In this document: one piece after another, positions 5,972 to 12,786 of the stretch | Numbering within the stretch: position 1 is the stretch's first letter | Layout: every line of letters begins with the position of its first letter | NCBI RefSeq assembly: GCF_002379585.1 | Contig: NZ_DFUE01000006.1 | Span: 1 to 12,838 of the forward strand | Direction of reading: 5' to 3' | Source of the DNA: Pseudomonas sp. UBA4194 | Lineage (GTDB): Bacteria > Pseudomonadota > Gammaproteobacteria > Pseudomonadales > Pseudomonadaceae | Length of the DNA: 12,838 bases | Made by a program: the position numbers and the translations under genes | Notes under the pieces: model-generated | Database searches by the model: none | What the model saw: the letters and a program-made list of their open reading frames with translations, nothing else | What the model was told of the DNA's origin: nothing

Positions 5972-7045
5972 ATGCTTCGCTCGGCCCTTGCCGCATTGAC
6001 GCTGATCACGCCAATGGCCTTCGCCGCCGAGACGGTAAGCATCTATAACTGGGCCGACTACATCGCCCCCGACACCCTGTCCACCTTCACCCGCCACAGT
6101 GGTATCCAGACTCAATACGCCGTCTTCGACAGCAACGAAACCCTGGAAAACAGCCTGCGTGAGTCACCGGGCAAATACGATGTGATATTCCCCTCCAATC
6201 ACTTCATGACTCGGCACATCAGTGCCGGCACCCTCAAGACCCTCGATCGCTCGCGCCTGCCCAACTGGAAATACCTCAATCCGGTGCTGCTGCGTGCGCT
6301 GGAGATCAACGATCCCGGCAACCTCCACGGCTTTCCCTATTCCTGGGGCAGCAGCGGCATCGGCTACAACGTGGACCTGATCAGAGCGGCTTTGGGGGAC
6401 GACGCACCGGTGGATTCATGGGATCTGGTGTTCAAGGAGGAAAACATCGCCAAGCTGCAAAAGTGCGGGGTCGCGATCCTCGACATTGGCCCGGAGCTGC
6501 TGCCCATGGCCTTGAATTACCTGGGTTTGCCGCATCACAGCCATAACCCGGAGGACTACCAGAAAGCCAAGGCCTTGCTCTTGCGGATCAAACCCTACGT
6601 GCGCTATTTCGATTCACTGGAGTACGCCCATCAGTTGCAGACGGGCAAGCTCTGCGCGGTGATCGGCTTTTCCGGAGACGTGCTACAGGCCCAGGCTCAG
6701 GCAAAGCGCGATGGCAAGGGCGTGAAAATCGAGTATTCGATTCCCAGGGAAGGTTCGACGATGTGGTTCGACATGGTCGCCATCCCCACCGATGCACCCG
6801 ACGAGGCGGCCGCCTATACCTTCATGAACTACCTGCTGGAGCCGAAGGTGATGGCCAACATCACCAACAGCATTCACTACGCCAATGGCAACGAAGGGTC
6901 GGATGAGTGGGTGAATCCCGCGATCAAGAACGACCGACGGATCTATCCGAGCGCGGAAGTGATGAGCAAGTTGTTCCTGCTGCAACCGATGCCCGCCGAA
7001 CTGGATCAACTGAGGACCCGGATCTGGAAGGAGGTGCGGGGGTAG
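5972..7045 (+). CDS. Periplasmic polyamine-binding protein of the PotF/SpuD family
   Basis: Substrate-binding protein expected to capture putrescine, spermidine or a related amine in the periplasm. The 357 residues are close to PotF length (about 370). A signal peptide is followed by a likely cut after AFA (18). Family signatures are present: YNWADYI (25-31), PSNHFM (74-79), SWGSSGIGYN (124-133), GPELLPMALNYLG (173-185), GFSGD (232-236) and MWFDMVAIP (264-272), with the amine-contacting acids Asp29, Glu175, Asp236 and Asp267 in place by motif alignment. The position of the PotF pocket tryptophan in GWAGD is Phe233 here, and PotF Ser38 is Ala28, so ligand preference may differ. No permease or ATPase gene adjoins it, so it is an orphan that must share a transporter encoded elsewhere or act as a sensor partner. 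The start has only a weak ribosome site within a dyad. Confidence 0.88.
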   Translation: MLRSALAALTLITPMAFAAETVSIYNWADYIAPDTLSTFTRHSGIQTQYAVFDSNETLENSLRESPGKYDVIFPSNHFMTRHISAGTLKTLDRSRLPNWKYLNPVLLRALEINDPGNLHGFPYSWGSSGIGYNVDLIRAALGDDAPVDSWDLVFKEENIAKLQKCGVAILDIGPELLPMALNYLGLPHHSHNPEDYQKAKALLLRIKPYVRYFDSLEYAHQLQTGKLCAVIGFSGDVLQAQAQAKRDGKGVKIEYSIPREGSTMWFDMVAIPTDAPDEAAAYTFMNYLLEPKVMANITNSIHYANGNEGSDEWVNPAIKNDRRIYPSAEVMSKLFLLQPMPAELDQLRTRIWKEVRG

Positions 7046-7068
7046 GGTTTGGATCTGCGGTGACTGGC

Positions 7069-7375
7069 CCCCTCACCCCAGCCCTCTCCCTGAGGGAGAG
7101 GGAGCCTGTACGCGGTGAGACGCAGAGTGCTTGTCTGCTTTTAGCCCCCTCTCCCTCAGGGAGAGGGGGCCTGTACGCGGTGGGACGCAGAGTGCTTGTT
7201 TGCTTTTAGCTCCCTCTCCCTCAGGGAGAGGGAGCCTGTACGCAGTGGGACGCAGAGTGCTGGTTTGCTTTTAGCCCCCTCTCCCTCAGGGAGAGGGAGC
7301 CTGTACGCCGTGGGACGCAGGGTGCTGGTTTGCTTTTAGCTCCCTCTCCCTCAGGGAGAGGGCTGGGGTGAGGGG
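7069..7375. repeat. 65-bp tandem hairpin array with 34-bp terminal inverted repeats
   Basis: Five copies of a 21-bp perfect palindrome, arms CCCTCTCCCT and AGGGAGAGGG around one base (G in the first, C in the others), start at 7082, 7147, 7212, 7277 and 7342: an exact 65-bp period. The four 44-bp spacers are nearly identical, beginning (A/G)GCCTGTACGC and ending GCTTTTAGC(C/T). The outer edges are inverted copies of each other. Left 7069-7102 and right 7342-7375 are perfectly complementary over 34 bp, including the flank CCCCTCACCCCAG on the left. The array fills most of the 356-bp gap between the converging stops of the polyamine-binding gene (7045) and prfC (7402). The hairpins could stop transcription from both sides. 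There are no target-site duplications I can point to and no ORF of its own. Confidence 0.92.
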
Positions 7376-7401
7376 ACCATTCACCACAATACCCATCCCG
7401 A

Positions 7402-8985
7402 TCAATGATGCTCGCGAGTCGCCCGGAATTTCACATCCGGCCAGCGCTCTTCCATCAGCGCCAGGTTCACCCGCGTAGGCGCCAGATAGGTCAGATGCCC
7501 GCCGCCATCCAGCGCCAGGTTCTCCACCGCCTTGTTGCTGAACTCCTCCAGCTTCTTCTTGTCAGCGCACTCAATCCAGCGCGCCGACCACACAGTGATC
7601 GGCTCGTAGGCGCACTCGACCTTGTATTCCTCTTTCAGCCGACTGGCCACCACATCGAACTGCAGCACACCCACGGCGCCCAGGATGATGTCGTTGCTGC
7701 GCTCGGGGAAAAACACCTGCGTGGCGCCTTCTTCCGCCAACTGCTGCAACCCCTGGCGCAGCTGCTTGGACTTGAGCGGGTCCTTCAGGCGTACGCGGCG
7801 GAACAGTTCCGGGGCGAAGTGCGGGATACCCGTGAAGCCCAGGCTCTCGCCCTCGCTGAAGGTATCGCCGATCTGAATGGTGCCGTGGTTGTGCAGGCCG
7901 ATGATGTCGCCGGCAAAAGCCTCTTCCAGTTGCTCGCGCTCGGAGGAAAAGAACGTCAACGCATCGCCGATGCGCAGGTCCTTGCCCGTGCGCACATGGC
8001 GCATCTTCATGCCCTTTTCGTACTTGCCCGAGCAGATGCGCATGAAGGCGATACGGTCGCGGTGCTTGGGGTCCATGTTCGCCTGAATCTTGAACACGAA
8101 ACCGCTGAATTTCTCTTCGACAGGCTCCACCGTGCGCTCGTTGGCCACCCGCGCCAACGGCCGCGGCGCCCAGTCCACCACCGCGTCGAGTACATGGTCG
8201 ACACCAAAGTTGCCCAGGGCCGTGCCGAAGAACACCGGTGTCAGCTGGCCACTGAGAAACTCCTGCTGGTTGAACTCATGGCAGGCACCCTGCACCAGCT
8301 CCAACTGCTCGACGAAACGGTCGTACTCGTCACCCAGATGGGCACGGGCTTCATCGGAGTCCAGCTTCTCGATGATCTTCACCTCGGTACGCTCATGGCC
8401 ATGGCCGGGGGTGTAGACGATGATGTAGTCGTCGGCCAGGTGGTAGACACCCTTGAAGTCGCGATAGCAGCCAATCGGCCAGGTCACCGGCGCCGCCTTG
8501 ATCTTGAGTACGGCTTCGATCTCGTCGAGCAGCTCGATCGGATCGCGAATGTCGCGATCCAGCTTGTTGATGAAGCTGACGATTGGCGTATCGCGCAGGC
8601 GGCAGACATCCATCAGGGCGATGGTACGTGGCTCTACGCCCTTACCGCCGTCGAGCACCATCAACGCCGAGTCCACCGCGGTCAGGGTGCGGTAGGTGTC
8701 TTCGGAGAAGTCTTCGTGGCCCGGGGTGTCGAGCAGGTTGACCATGTGCTCGCGATAGGGGAACTGCATCACCGAGGTGGTGATGGAAATGCCGCGCTGC
8801 TTCTCCATTTCCATCCAGTCGGACGTCGCGTGGCGGTCGGACTTGCGCGACTTCACCGTACCGGCCACGGCAATGGCCTTGCCCATCAGCAAGAGCTTCT
8901 CGGTGATGGTGGTCTTACCCGCATCCGGGTGGGAGATGATGGCGAAAGTGCGGCGTTTCGCGACTTCGGCGGCCTGTTGGGTCAT
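7402..8985 (-). CDS. prfC: Peptide chain release factor 3 (RF3)
   Basis: A translational GTPase that removes RF1 and RF2 from the ribosome after peptide release. The 527 residues compare with 529 in E. coli. GTPase motifs are G1 SHPDAGKT (18-25), the switch segment around RGISITTS (64-71), G3 DTPGH (86-90) and G4 NKLD (140-143), followed by the EF-G-like domains typical of RF3. The ATG at 8985 gives MTQQAAEVAKRRTFAIISHPDAGKT as in relatives; the ribosome site (AGGCGA) is weak. A TATAAT box lies 39-44 bases upstream. It is divergent from the osmoprotectant operon and convergent with the polyamine-binding gene. The antisense frame over the whole gene is open for more than 500 codons, but this is a codon-bias shadow. 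Confidence 0.97.
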   Translation of the reverse strand: MTQQAAEVAKRRTFAIISHPDAGKTTITEKLLLMGKAIAVAGTVKSRKSDRHATSDWMEMEKQRGISITTSVMQFPYREHMVNLLDTPGHEDFSEDTYRTLTAVDSALMVLDGGKGVEPRTIALMDVCRLRDTPIVSFINKLDRDIRDPIELLDEIEAVLKIKAAPVTWPIGCYRDFKGVYHLADDYIIVYTPGHGHERTEVKIIEKLDSDEARAHLGDEYDRFVEQLELVQGACHEFNQQEFLSGQLTPVFFGTALGNFGVDHVLDAVVDWAPRPLARVANERTVEPVEEKFSGFVFKIQANMDPKHRDRIAFMRICSGKYEKGMKMRHVRTGKDLRIGDALTFFSSEREQLEEAFAGDIIGLHNHGTIQIGDTFSEGESLGFTGIPHFAPELFRRVRLKDPLKSKQLRQGLQQLAEEGATQVFFPERSNDIILGAVGVLQFDVVASRLKEEYKVECAYEPITVWSARWIECADKKKLEEFSNKAVENLALDGGGHLTYLAPTRVNLALMEERWPDVKFRATREHH

Positions 8986-9023
8986 GGGTGATCGCCTGGC
9001 GAGGGATTGAAAAAAGGGCGCGG

Positions 9024-9029
9024 ATTATA
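9024..9029 (-). promoter_or_regulatory. Sigma70 -10 box of prfC
   Basis: A consensus TATAAT on the minus strand; transcription would start near 9016, giving a leader of about 30 nt before the prfC ATG. The -35 region is poor. The inverted repeat AGTGG-CAGG-CCACT (9042-9055) lies about where the -35 would be, so an activator or repressor site there is possible. Confidence 0.5.
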
Positions 9030-9092
9030 GCCTGATGTGGCAGTGGCAGGCCACTCACCCCATCAAAGCTGGCCAAAGGCCGTCTCACTATG

Positions 9093-9121
9093 GGAACCTT
9101 TTAAAGCACGGAGACGTCCAT
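9093..9121 (+). promoter_or_regulatory. Possible AlgU (sigmaE-type) promoter of the osmoprotectant operon
   Basis: GGAACCT (9093-9099) and, after 17 bases, TCCAT (9117-9121) resemble the envelope-stress sigma pattern GAACTT-N16/17-TCTGA. Each hexamer has mismatches. An osmotic or envelope stress sigma would suit an osmoprotectant importer, but this is inference from a weak match. It would give a leader of about 165 nt. No good sigma70 promoter is visible in the same stretch. Confidence 0.3.
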
Positions 9122-9122
9122 T

Positions 9123-9145
9123 CCCTGATTCGATCATCGTCAGGG
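9123..9145. promoter_or_regulatory. Dyad near the likely start of the osmoprotectant transcript
   Basis: CCCTGA (9123-9128) pairs with TCAGGG (9140-9145), and inside them CGAT (9131-9134) pairs with ATCG (9136-9139), leaving two unpaired bases on the left. It lies just after the candidate AlgU-type promoter and could be an operator or the first hairpin of the leader RNA. Confidence 0.35.
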
Positions 9146-9164
9146 CCTGCAAAATCAGCTAGTT

Positions 9165-9252
9165 AGCCTGACGAGGCTGCGCTTATGGTTCGCCTCCCAC
9201 GCGAACTGCTTCTCGCGAACGCCGGGGCTGACCTCCACTGACGGAGGTTGCC
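9165..9252 (+). promoter_or_regulatory. Structured leader of the osmoprotectant operon, three hairpins
   Basis: Three perfect inverted repeats follow each other: AGCCT-GACG-AGGCT (9165-9178), GTTCGC-7 nt-GCGAAC (9188-9206, with a second GCGAAC at 9215-9220 that could compete) and ACCTCC-6 nt-GGAGGT (9231-9248). The last is extended by GGC and GCC at 9226-9228 and 9250-9252. None is followed by a T-run and none covers the AAGGAG at 9281. I do not recognise a known riboswitch. Hairpins are seen; any regulatory role is inferred. Confidence 0.4.
9185..9241 (+). CDS. Possible 18-residue leader peptide upstream of the osmoprotectant operon
   Basis: ATG at 9185 opens a frame of 18 codons (MVRLPRELLLANAGADLH) ending at TGA 9239-9241. 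GAGG at 9173-9176 lies 8 nt before the ATG, a plausible ribosome site. The ribosome site is in the 3' arm of the first leader hairpin, the codons run through the second, and the stop is in the loop of the third, so translation would remodel all three. The product resembles nothing I know, and short frames like this occur by chance in GC-rich DNA. Confidence 0.2.
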   Translation: MVRLPRELLLANAGADLH

Positions 9253-9293
9253 ACCAACCCAGCGCTCGCCGACTGAAATAAAGGAGTCCGCCT

Positions 9294-10007
9294 GTGGCTA
9301 ATCGCTATGGCAAAGGGCTGATAGGGTGCGCGGTCGTCATCGCCATCCTGGCCCTGCTGGTCCACTGGATCGGCATCAGTACCATCGAGCAGTACCGTGA
9401 AGACCTTTTGTTCTACCTGCAAGCGCACCTTATCCTGGTGCTGGCCTCGATGCTCGCCGCACTGGTGGTAGGCATTCCCGCCGGGATTGCGCTGAGCCGC
9501 CCCAGCATGGCGGCACGCGCTGAACGCTTCATGCAGATTTTCAACATCGGCAACACCATCCCTCCCCTGGCCGTACTGGCCATCGCCCTGGGCATCCTGG
9601 GCATCGGCAGCGGTCCTGCCATCTTCGCCCTGTTCCTGGCCTCGCTGCTGCCCATCGTGCGCAACACCTACGAGGGCCTGAAGAACGTTCAAGGCTCGCT
9701 CAAGGAAGCCGCTACCGGCATCGGCATGACGCCCGCTCAGGTGTTGTTCAAGGTCGAGCTACCCAACGCCGTGCCGATCATCGTCGGCGGGGTGCGCGTG
9801 GCCCTGGCGATCAATGTCGGTACCGCGCCACTGGCGTTCCTGATCGGCGCCAACAGCCTGGGCAGCCTGATCTTCCCCGGCATCGCCCTGAACAATCAGC
9901 CGCAACTGCTGCTCGGCGCTGCCTGCACCGCGCTGCTGGCGCTGATCCTGGACGGCATCGTGACCGTCGTCAGCCGTGTCTGGCTTGAACGTGGGCTGAC
10001 CCGCTGA
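9294..10007 (+). CDS. Osmoprotectant (betaine/choline-type) ABC importer permease, first
   Basis: Inner-membrane permease of the OpuC/OsmU/Yeh type. The 237 residues start with a hydrophobic segment (8-27) and contain about six membrane segments (roughly 9-27, 45-67, 88-104, 107-123, 160-185, 205-228). The cytoplasmic EAA loop that docks the ATPase is clear: KEAATGIGMTPAQV at 137-150, leading into VELP. The start is a GTG at 9294, chosen because AAGGAG lies 7 nt before it and no ATG is suitably placed. It is the first gene of a four-gene plus-strand operon; the binding-protein gene follows after 17 bp. It pairs with the second permease to form a heterodimeric channel, since the two differ clearly in their N-termini. 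The exact solute cannot be told from sequence. Confidence 0.92.
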   Translation: MANRYGKGLIGCAVVIAILALLVHWIGISTIEQYREDLLFYLQAHLILVLASMLAALVVGIPAGIALSRPSMAARAERFMQIFNIGNTIPPLAVLAIALGILGIGSGPAIFALFLASLLPIVRNTYEGLKNVQGSLKEAATGIGMTPAQVLFKVELPNAVPIIVGGVRVALAINVGTAPLAFLIGANSLGSLIFPGIALNNQPQLLLGAACTALLALILDGIVTVVSRVWLERGLTR

Positions 10008-10024
10008 GCGAAGGAATGAATTCA

Positions 10025-10939
10025 ATGAAGAAGTTAAGCATCGTGCTGGGCCTGGCCCTGCTCTGCGCCGGCGTCGTCCAGGCGGCAGAAAAACCGGTGA
10101 TCCGTCTCGGCTCCCGGGTGTTCACCGAGCAGACCGTGCTCGCCGCCATCACTGCCCAATACCTGGGTAGCAAAGGCTACGACGTGCGGGTCACCGGTGG
10201 CCTGGGCAGCAACCTGGCGCGCAGCGCCCAGGAAACCGGGCAACTGGACATGCTCTGGGAATACACCGGCGTATCACTGGTGTCCTATAACCATATCGAC
10301 GAAAAACTCGACAGCGCTGCCACCTATGCCCGGGTCAAGGAGCTGGACGCCAAGAAGGGCCTGGTCTGGCTCGCACCGTCCAAGTTCAGCAACACCTACG
10401 CCCTCGCCTTGCCTGAAGAGGTGGCCAAGGCCTATCCCCAGGTCAACACCATCAGCGACCTGAACAAGGTACTGATCGACGAGCCGAAGACCGGCCACAT
10501 CCTGGCCCTGGACACCGAGTTCGCCAACCGCTCCGACGGCCTGGTGGGCCTGACCAAGACCTACGACCTGAAATTCACTCGCCGCGACATTCGCCAGATG
10601 GACGCGGGCCTGGTCTACACCGCCCTGCGCAACGGGCAGGTATTCACCGGCCTGGTGTACACCACCGATGGCCGTCTGAACGCGTTCAAGCTCAAGCTGC
10701 TGGAAGACGATCTCAAGTACTTCCCCGACTACACCGCCGCACCGGTGGTACGCCAGCAGTTCCTCGACGCTCACCCGCAGCTGGCCGCTCAGCTCAAGCC
10801 ACTGGCCGAGTTGCTGGACGATGAAACCATGCGTCAGCTCAACGCCCAGGTGGACGTTGAACACCGTAGCCCAAGCGTGGTTGCCGCCGAGTTTCTCAAG
10901 GCCCATCCCATCAATGACCAAGCCCCGGAGAAGCCATGA
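10025..10939 (+). CDS. Osmoprotectant ABC importer periplasmic binding protein (OpuCC/OsmX type)
   Basis: Binding protein of the glycine betaine/choline family (OpuAC-like domain). With the start used here it has 304 residues: a signal peptide MKKLSIVLGLALLCAGVVQA, cut after residue 20, then GSRVFTEQ (29-36), GGLGSNLAR (58-66), QLDMLWEYTG (73-82), FSNTYALALP (121-130) and YTTDGRLNAF (212-221), all in the order expected for this family. Start choice: an ATG at 10016 follows the AAGGA site with no spacing at all, whereas the ATG at 10025 has a spacing of 9 nt and a cleaner signal peptide, so I use 10025. The Cys in the signal (LLC) does not fit a lipobox. The TGA overlaps the next start in ATGA. 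Ligand is probably a betaine or choline-like solute. Confidence 0.92.
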   Translation: MKKLSIVLGLALLCAGVVQAAEKPVIRLGSRVFTEQTVLAAITAQYLGSKGYDVRVTGGLGSNLARSAQETGQLDMLWEYTGVSLVSYNHIDEKLDSAATYARVKELDAKKGLVWLAPSKFSNTYALALPEEVAKAYPQVNTISDLNKVLIDEPKTGHILALDTEFANRSDGLVGLTKTYDLKFTRRDIRQMDAGLVYTALRNGQVFTGLVYTTDGRLNAFKLKLLEDDLKYFPDYTAAPVVRQQFLDAHPQLAAQLKPLAELLDDETMRQLNAQVDVEHRSPSVVAAEFLKAHPINDQAPEKP

Positions 10940-11589
10940 ATTTCCTCGACACCTTCTCCCATCTCGACTGGCCGCTGGTGCTGCACCTGACGTGGCAGCA
11001 CATCACCCTGGTGGGCATCGCGGTCAGCCTGGCGATCCTGTTCGGGGTACCGATCGGCATCCTGATGACTCGCTTCCCGGCACTGGCCGGCCCGCTGCAA
11101 GCCAGCGCCACGGTGCTGCTGACCATCCCCTCGATCGCCCTGTTCGGCCTGCTGCTGCCGTTCTACTCCAAGTTCGGCCAAGGCCTGGGGCCGCTGCCGG
11201 CGATCACTGCGGTGTTCCTCTATTCGCTGTTGCCCATCCTGCGTAATACCTACCTGGCGCTGACGGGCGTCGAGCCCGGCATCCGCGAGGCAGCCAAGGG
11301 CATCGGCATGACCTTCGGCCAGCGCCTGCGCATGGTCGAACTGCCCATCGCCGTGCCGGTGATCCTGGCCGGCGTGCGCACCGCCGTGGTCATGAACATC
11401 GGTGTCATGACCATCGCCGCCACCATCGGCGCCGGCGGCCTGGGCGTCCTCATCCTCACTTCCATCAGCCGCAGCGATATGTCGATGCTCATCGTCGGCG
11501 CCGTGCTGGTCAGTGTTCTGGCGATCATCGCCGACCTGTGCCTGCAATGGCTGCAACGCGCCCTGACTCCTAAAGGATTGTTGAAATGA
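10936..11589 (+). CDS. Osmoprotectant ABC importer permease, second
   Basis: Second inner-membrane permease, 217 residues, with about five to six membrane segments (from about 22-45, 56-76, 87-106, 140-175, 184-203) and the EAA loop REAAKGIGMTFGQRLRMVEL at 117-136. The short N-terminus before the first membrane segment distinguishes it from the first permease. GGAG lies 5 nt before the ATG, and the ATG overlaps the stop of the binding-protein gene by 4 bp; the gene ends with a second ATGA overlap onto the ATPase gene. Such overlaps point to coupled translation and matched subunit amounts. Confidence 0.92.
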   Translation: MNFLDTFSHLDWPLVLHLTWQHITLVGIAVSLAILFGVPIGILMTRFPALAGPLQASATVLLTIPSIALFGLLLPFYSKFGQGLGPLPAITAVFLYSLLPILRNTYLALTGVEPGIREAAKGIGMTFGQRLRMVELPIAVPVILAGVRTAVVMNIGVMTIAATIGAGGLGVLILTSISRSDMSMLIVGAVLVSVLAIIADLCLQWLQRALTPKGLLK

Positions 11590-12755
11590 TCGAACTTCAG
11601 AACCTGACCAAGACTTTCCACAGCAACGGCAAGGAAGTCAAAGCCGTCGACGCCGTGAACCTGACCGTCAACGAAGGCGAGATCTGCGTATTCCTCGGGC
11701 CATCGGGCTGCGGCAAGAGCACCACGCTGAAAATGATCAACCGCCTGATCATGCCGACCTCCGGCAAGGTGCTGATCAACGGTGAAGACACCACGGGCCT
11801 GGATGAAGTGACCCTGCGCCGCAACATCGGCTATGTGATCCAGCAGATCGGCCTGTTTCCCAACATGACCATCGAGGAAAACATCACCGTGGTCCCGCGC
11901 CTGCTGGGCTGGGACAAGAAGCGCTGCGCCGACCGCGCCCGCGAATTGATGAGCATGATCAAGCTGGAACCCAAGCAGTACCTGCACCGTTACCCGCGTG
12001 AGCTGTCCGGTGGACAGCAGCAGCGCATCGGCGTGATTCGCGCACTGGCAGCCGAAGCGCCGCTGCTGCTGATGGACGAGCCGTTCGGTGCGGTCGACCC
12101 GATCAACCGCGAGATGATCCAGAACGAATTCTTCGAGATGCAGCGGGCACTGAACAAGACCGTGATCATGGTCAGCCACGACATCGACGAAGCCATCAAG
12201 CTGGGCGACAAGATCGCCATTTTCCGCGCCGGCAAACTGCTGCAGATCGACCACCCGGACACGCTGCTGGCGCATCCGGTGGATGACTTCGTCAGCAACT
12301 TCGTGGGCCAGGACAGCACGCTCAAGCGCCTGCTGCTGGTCAAGGCTGAAGACGCCGCCGACAACGCGCCGTCGGTGAGCCCGGAAACGCCGGTGGCCGA
12401 AGCGCTCGAGCTGATGGACGAGCACGACCGTCGCTATGTAGTGGTCACCGATGCCGAGAACAGGGCCAAAGGCTATGTCCGTCGCCGCGACCTGCACCGC
12501 CAGCAGGGCAACTGCGCGGATTACCTGCGCGAATTCAACGCCACTGCGGCCTACGACGAGCACTTGCGCATCCTGCTGTCGCGCATGTACGAGTTCAACC
12601 GCTCATGGCTGCCGGTGCTGGATGCGCAGAACGTGTTCCTTGGCGAAGTCACTCAGGAGTCGATTGCGGCGTACCTGAGCTCCGGACGGTCACGCGGCAT
12701 GAAAACCAGCATCGTCTCCCCCGCCGAAGTGGCCGAGGCAGCCGCGGCAGGCTAA
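11586..12755 (+). CDS. Osmoprotectant ABC importer ATPase with C-terminal CBS domains (OpuCA/OsmV type)
   Basis: The energising subunit, 389 residues. The ABC domain (1 to about 240) has Walker A GPSGCGKST (38-46), a Q-loop in VIQQIGLFP (84-92), signature LSGGQQQR (140-147), Walker B LLLMDEPFGAVD (160-171) and the switch His198. From about 250 to 365 is a tandem CBS region, with segments such as DRRYVVVTDAENRAKGYV (281-298) and RSWLPVLDAQNVFLGEVT (339-356). In the OpuA/OpuC family CBS domains tune transport to ionic strength or nucleotides; that is family knowledge, not shown here. A ribosome site AAAGGA lies 8 nt before the ATG. Last gene of the operon; the TAA is followed at once by repeat sequence. 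Confidence 0.95.
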   Translation: MIELQNLTKTFHSNGKEVKAVDAVNLTVNEGEICVFLGPSGCGKSTTLKMINRLIMPTSGKVLINGEDTTGLDEVTLRRNIGYVIQQIGLFPNMTIEENITVVPRLLGWDKKRCADRARELMSMIKLEPKQYLHRYPRELSGGQQQRIGVIRALAAEAPLLLMDEPFGAVDPINREMIQNEFFEMQRALNKTVIMVSHDIDEAIKLGDKIAIFRAGKLLQIDHPDTLLAHPVDDFVSNFVGQDSTLKRLLLVKAEDAADNAPSVSPETPVAEALELMDEHDRRYVVVTDAENRAKGYVRRRDLHRQQGNCADYLREFNATAAYDEHLRILLSRMYEFNRSWLPVLDAQNVFLGEVTQESIAAYLSSGRSRGMKTSIVSPAEVAEAAAAG

Positions 12756-12786
12756 CCACCCACGGCAAATGCCCCCGCTTCTAACC

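Noticed and set aside
7082..7362. CRISPR array
   Set aside because: The regular spacing suggests it, but the spacers are nearly identical, the palindromic repeat is only 21 bp with 44-bp gaps, and there are no cas genes.
7405..8991. 528-codon open frame antisense to the whole of prfC
   Set aside because: It mirrors prfC almost exactly, has the low-complexity His/Gln/Val-rich composition of antisense shadows in GC-rich genes, and shows no domain. prfC on the other strand is unmistakable.
9165..9248. Guanidine-II (mini-ykkC) riboswitch
   Set aside because: Two leader hairpins contain ACGA or ACGG near their loops, as that class does. The bases flanking ACGR are G and G and cannot close the required tetraloop, and the hairpins are about 50 nt apart. 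The downstream genes also do not fit.
10016..10024. ATG at 10016 as the start of the osmoprotectant binding protein
   Set aside because: The ribosome site AAGGA directly abuts it with no spacing; the ATG at 10025 fits better.
10064..10066. Lipoprotein cysteine in the binding-protein signal peptide
   Set aside because: The residue before the cysteine is Leu, not Gly, Ala or Ser, and a normal signal-peptidase I site (VQA) follows.
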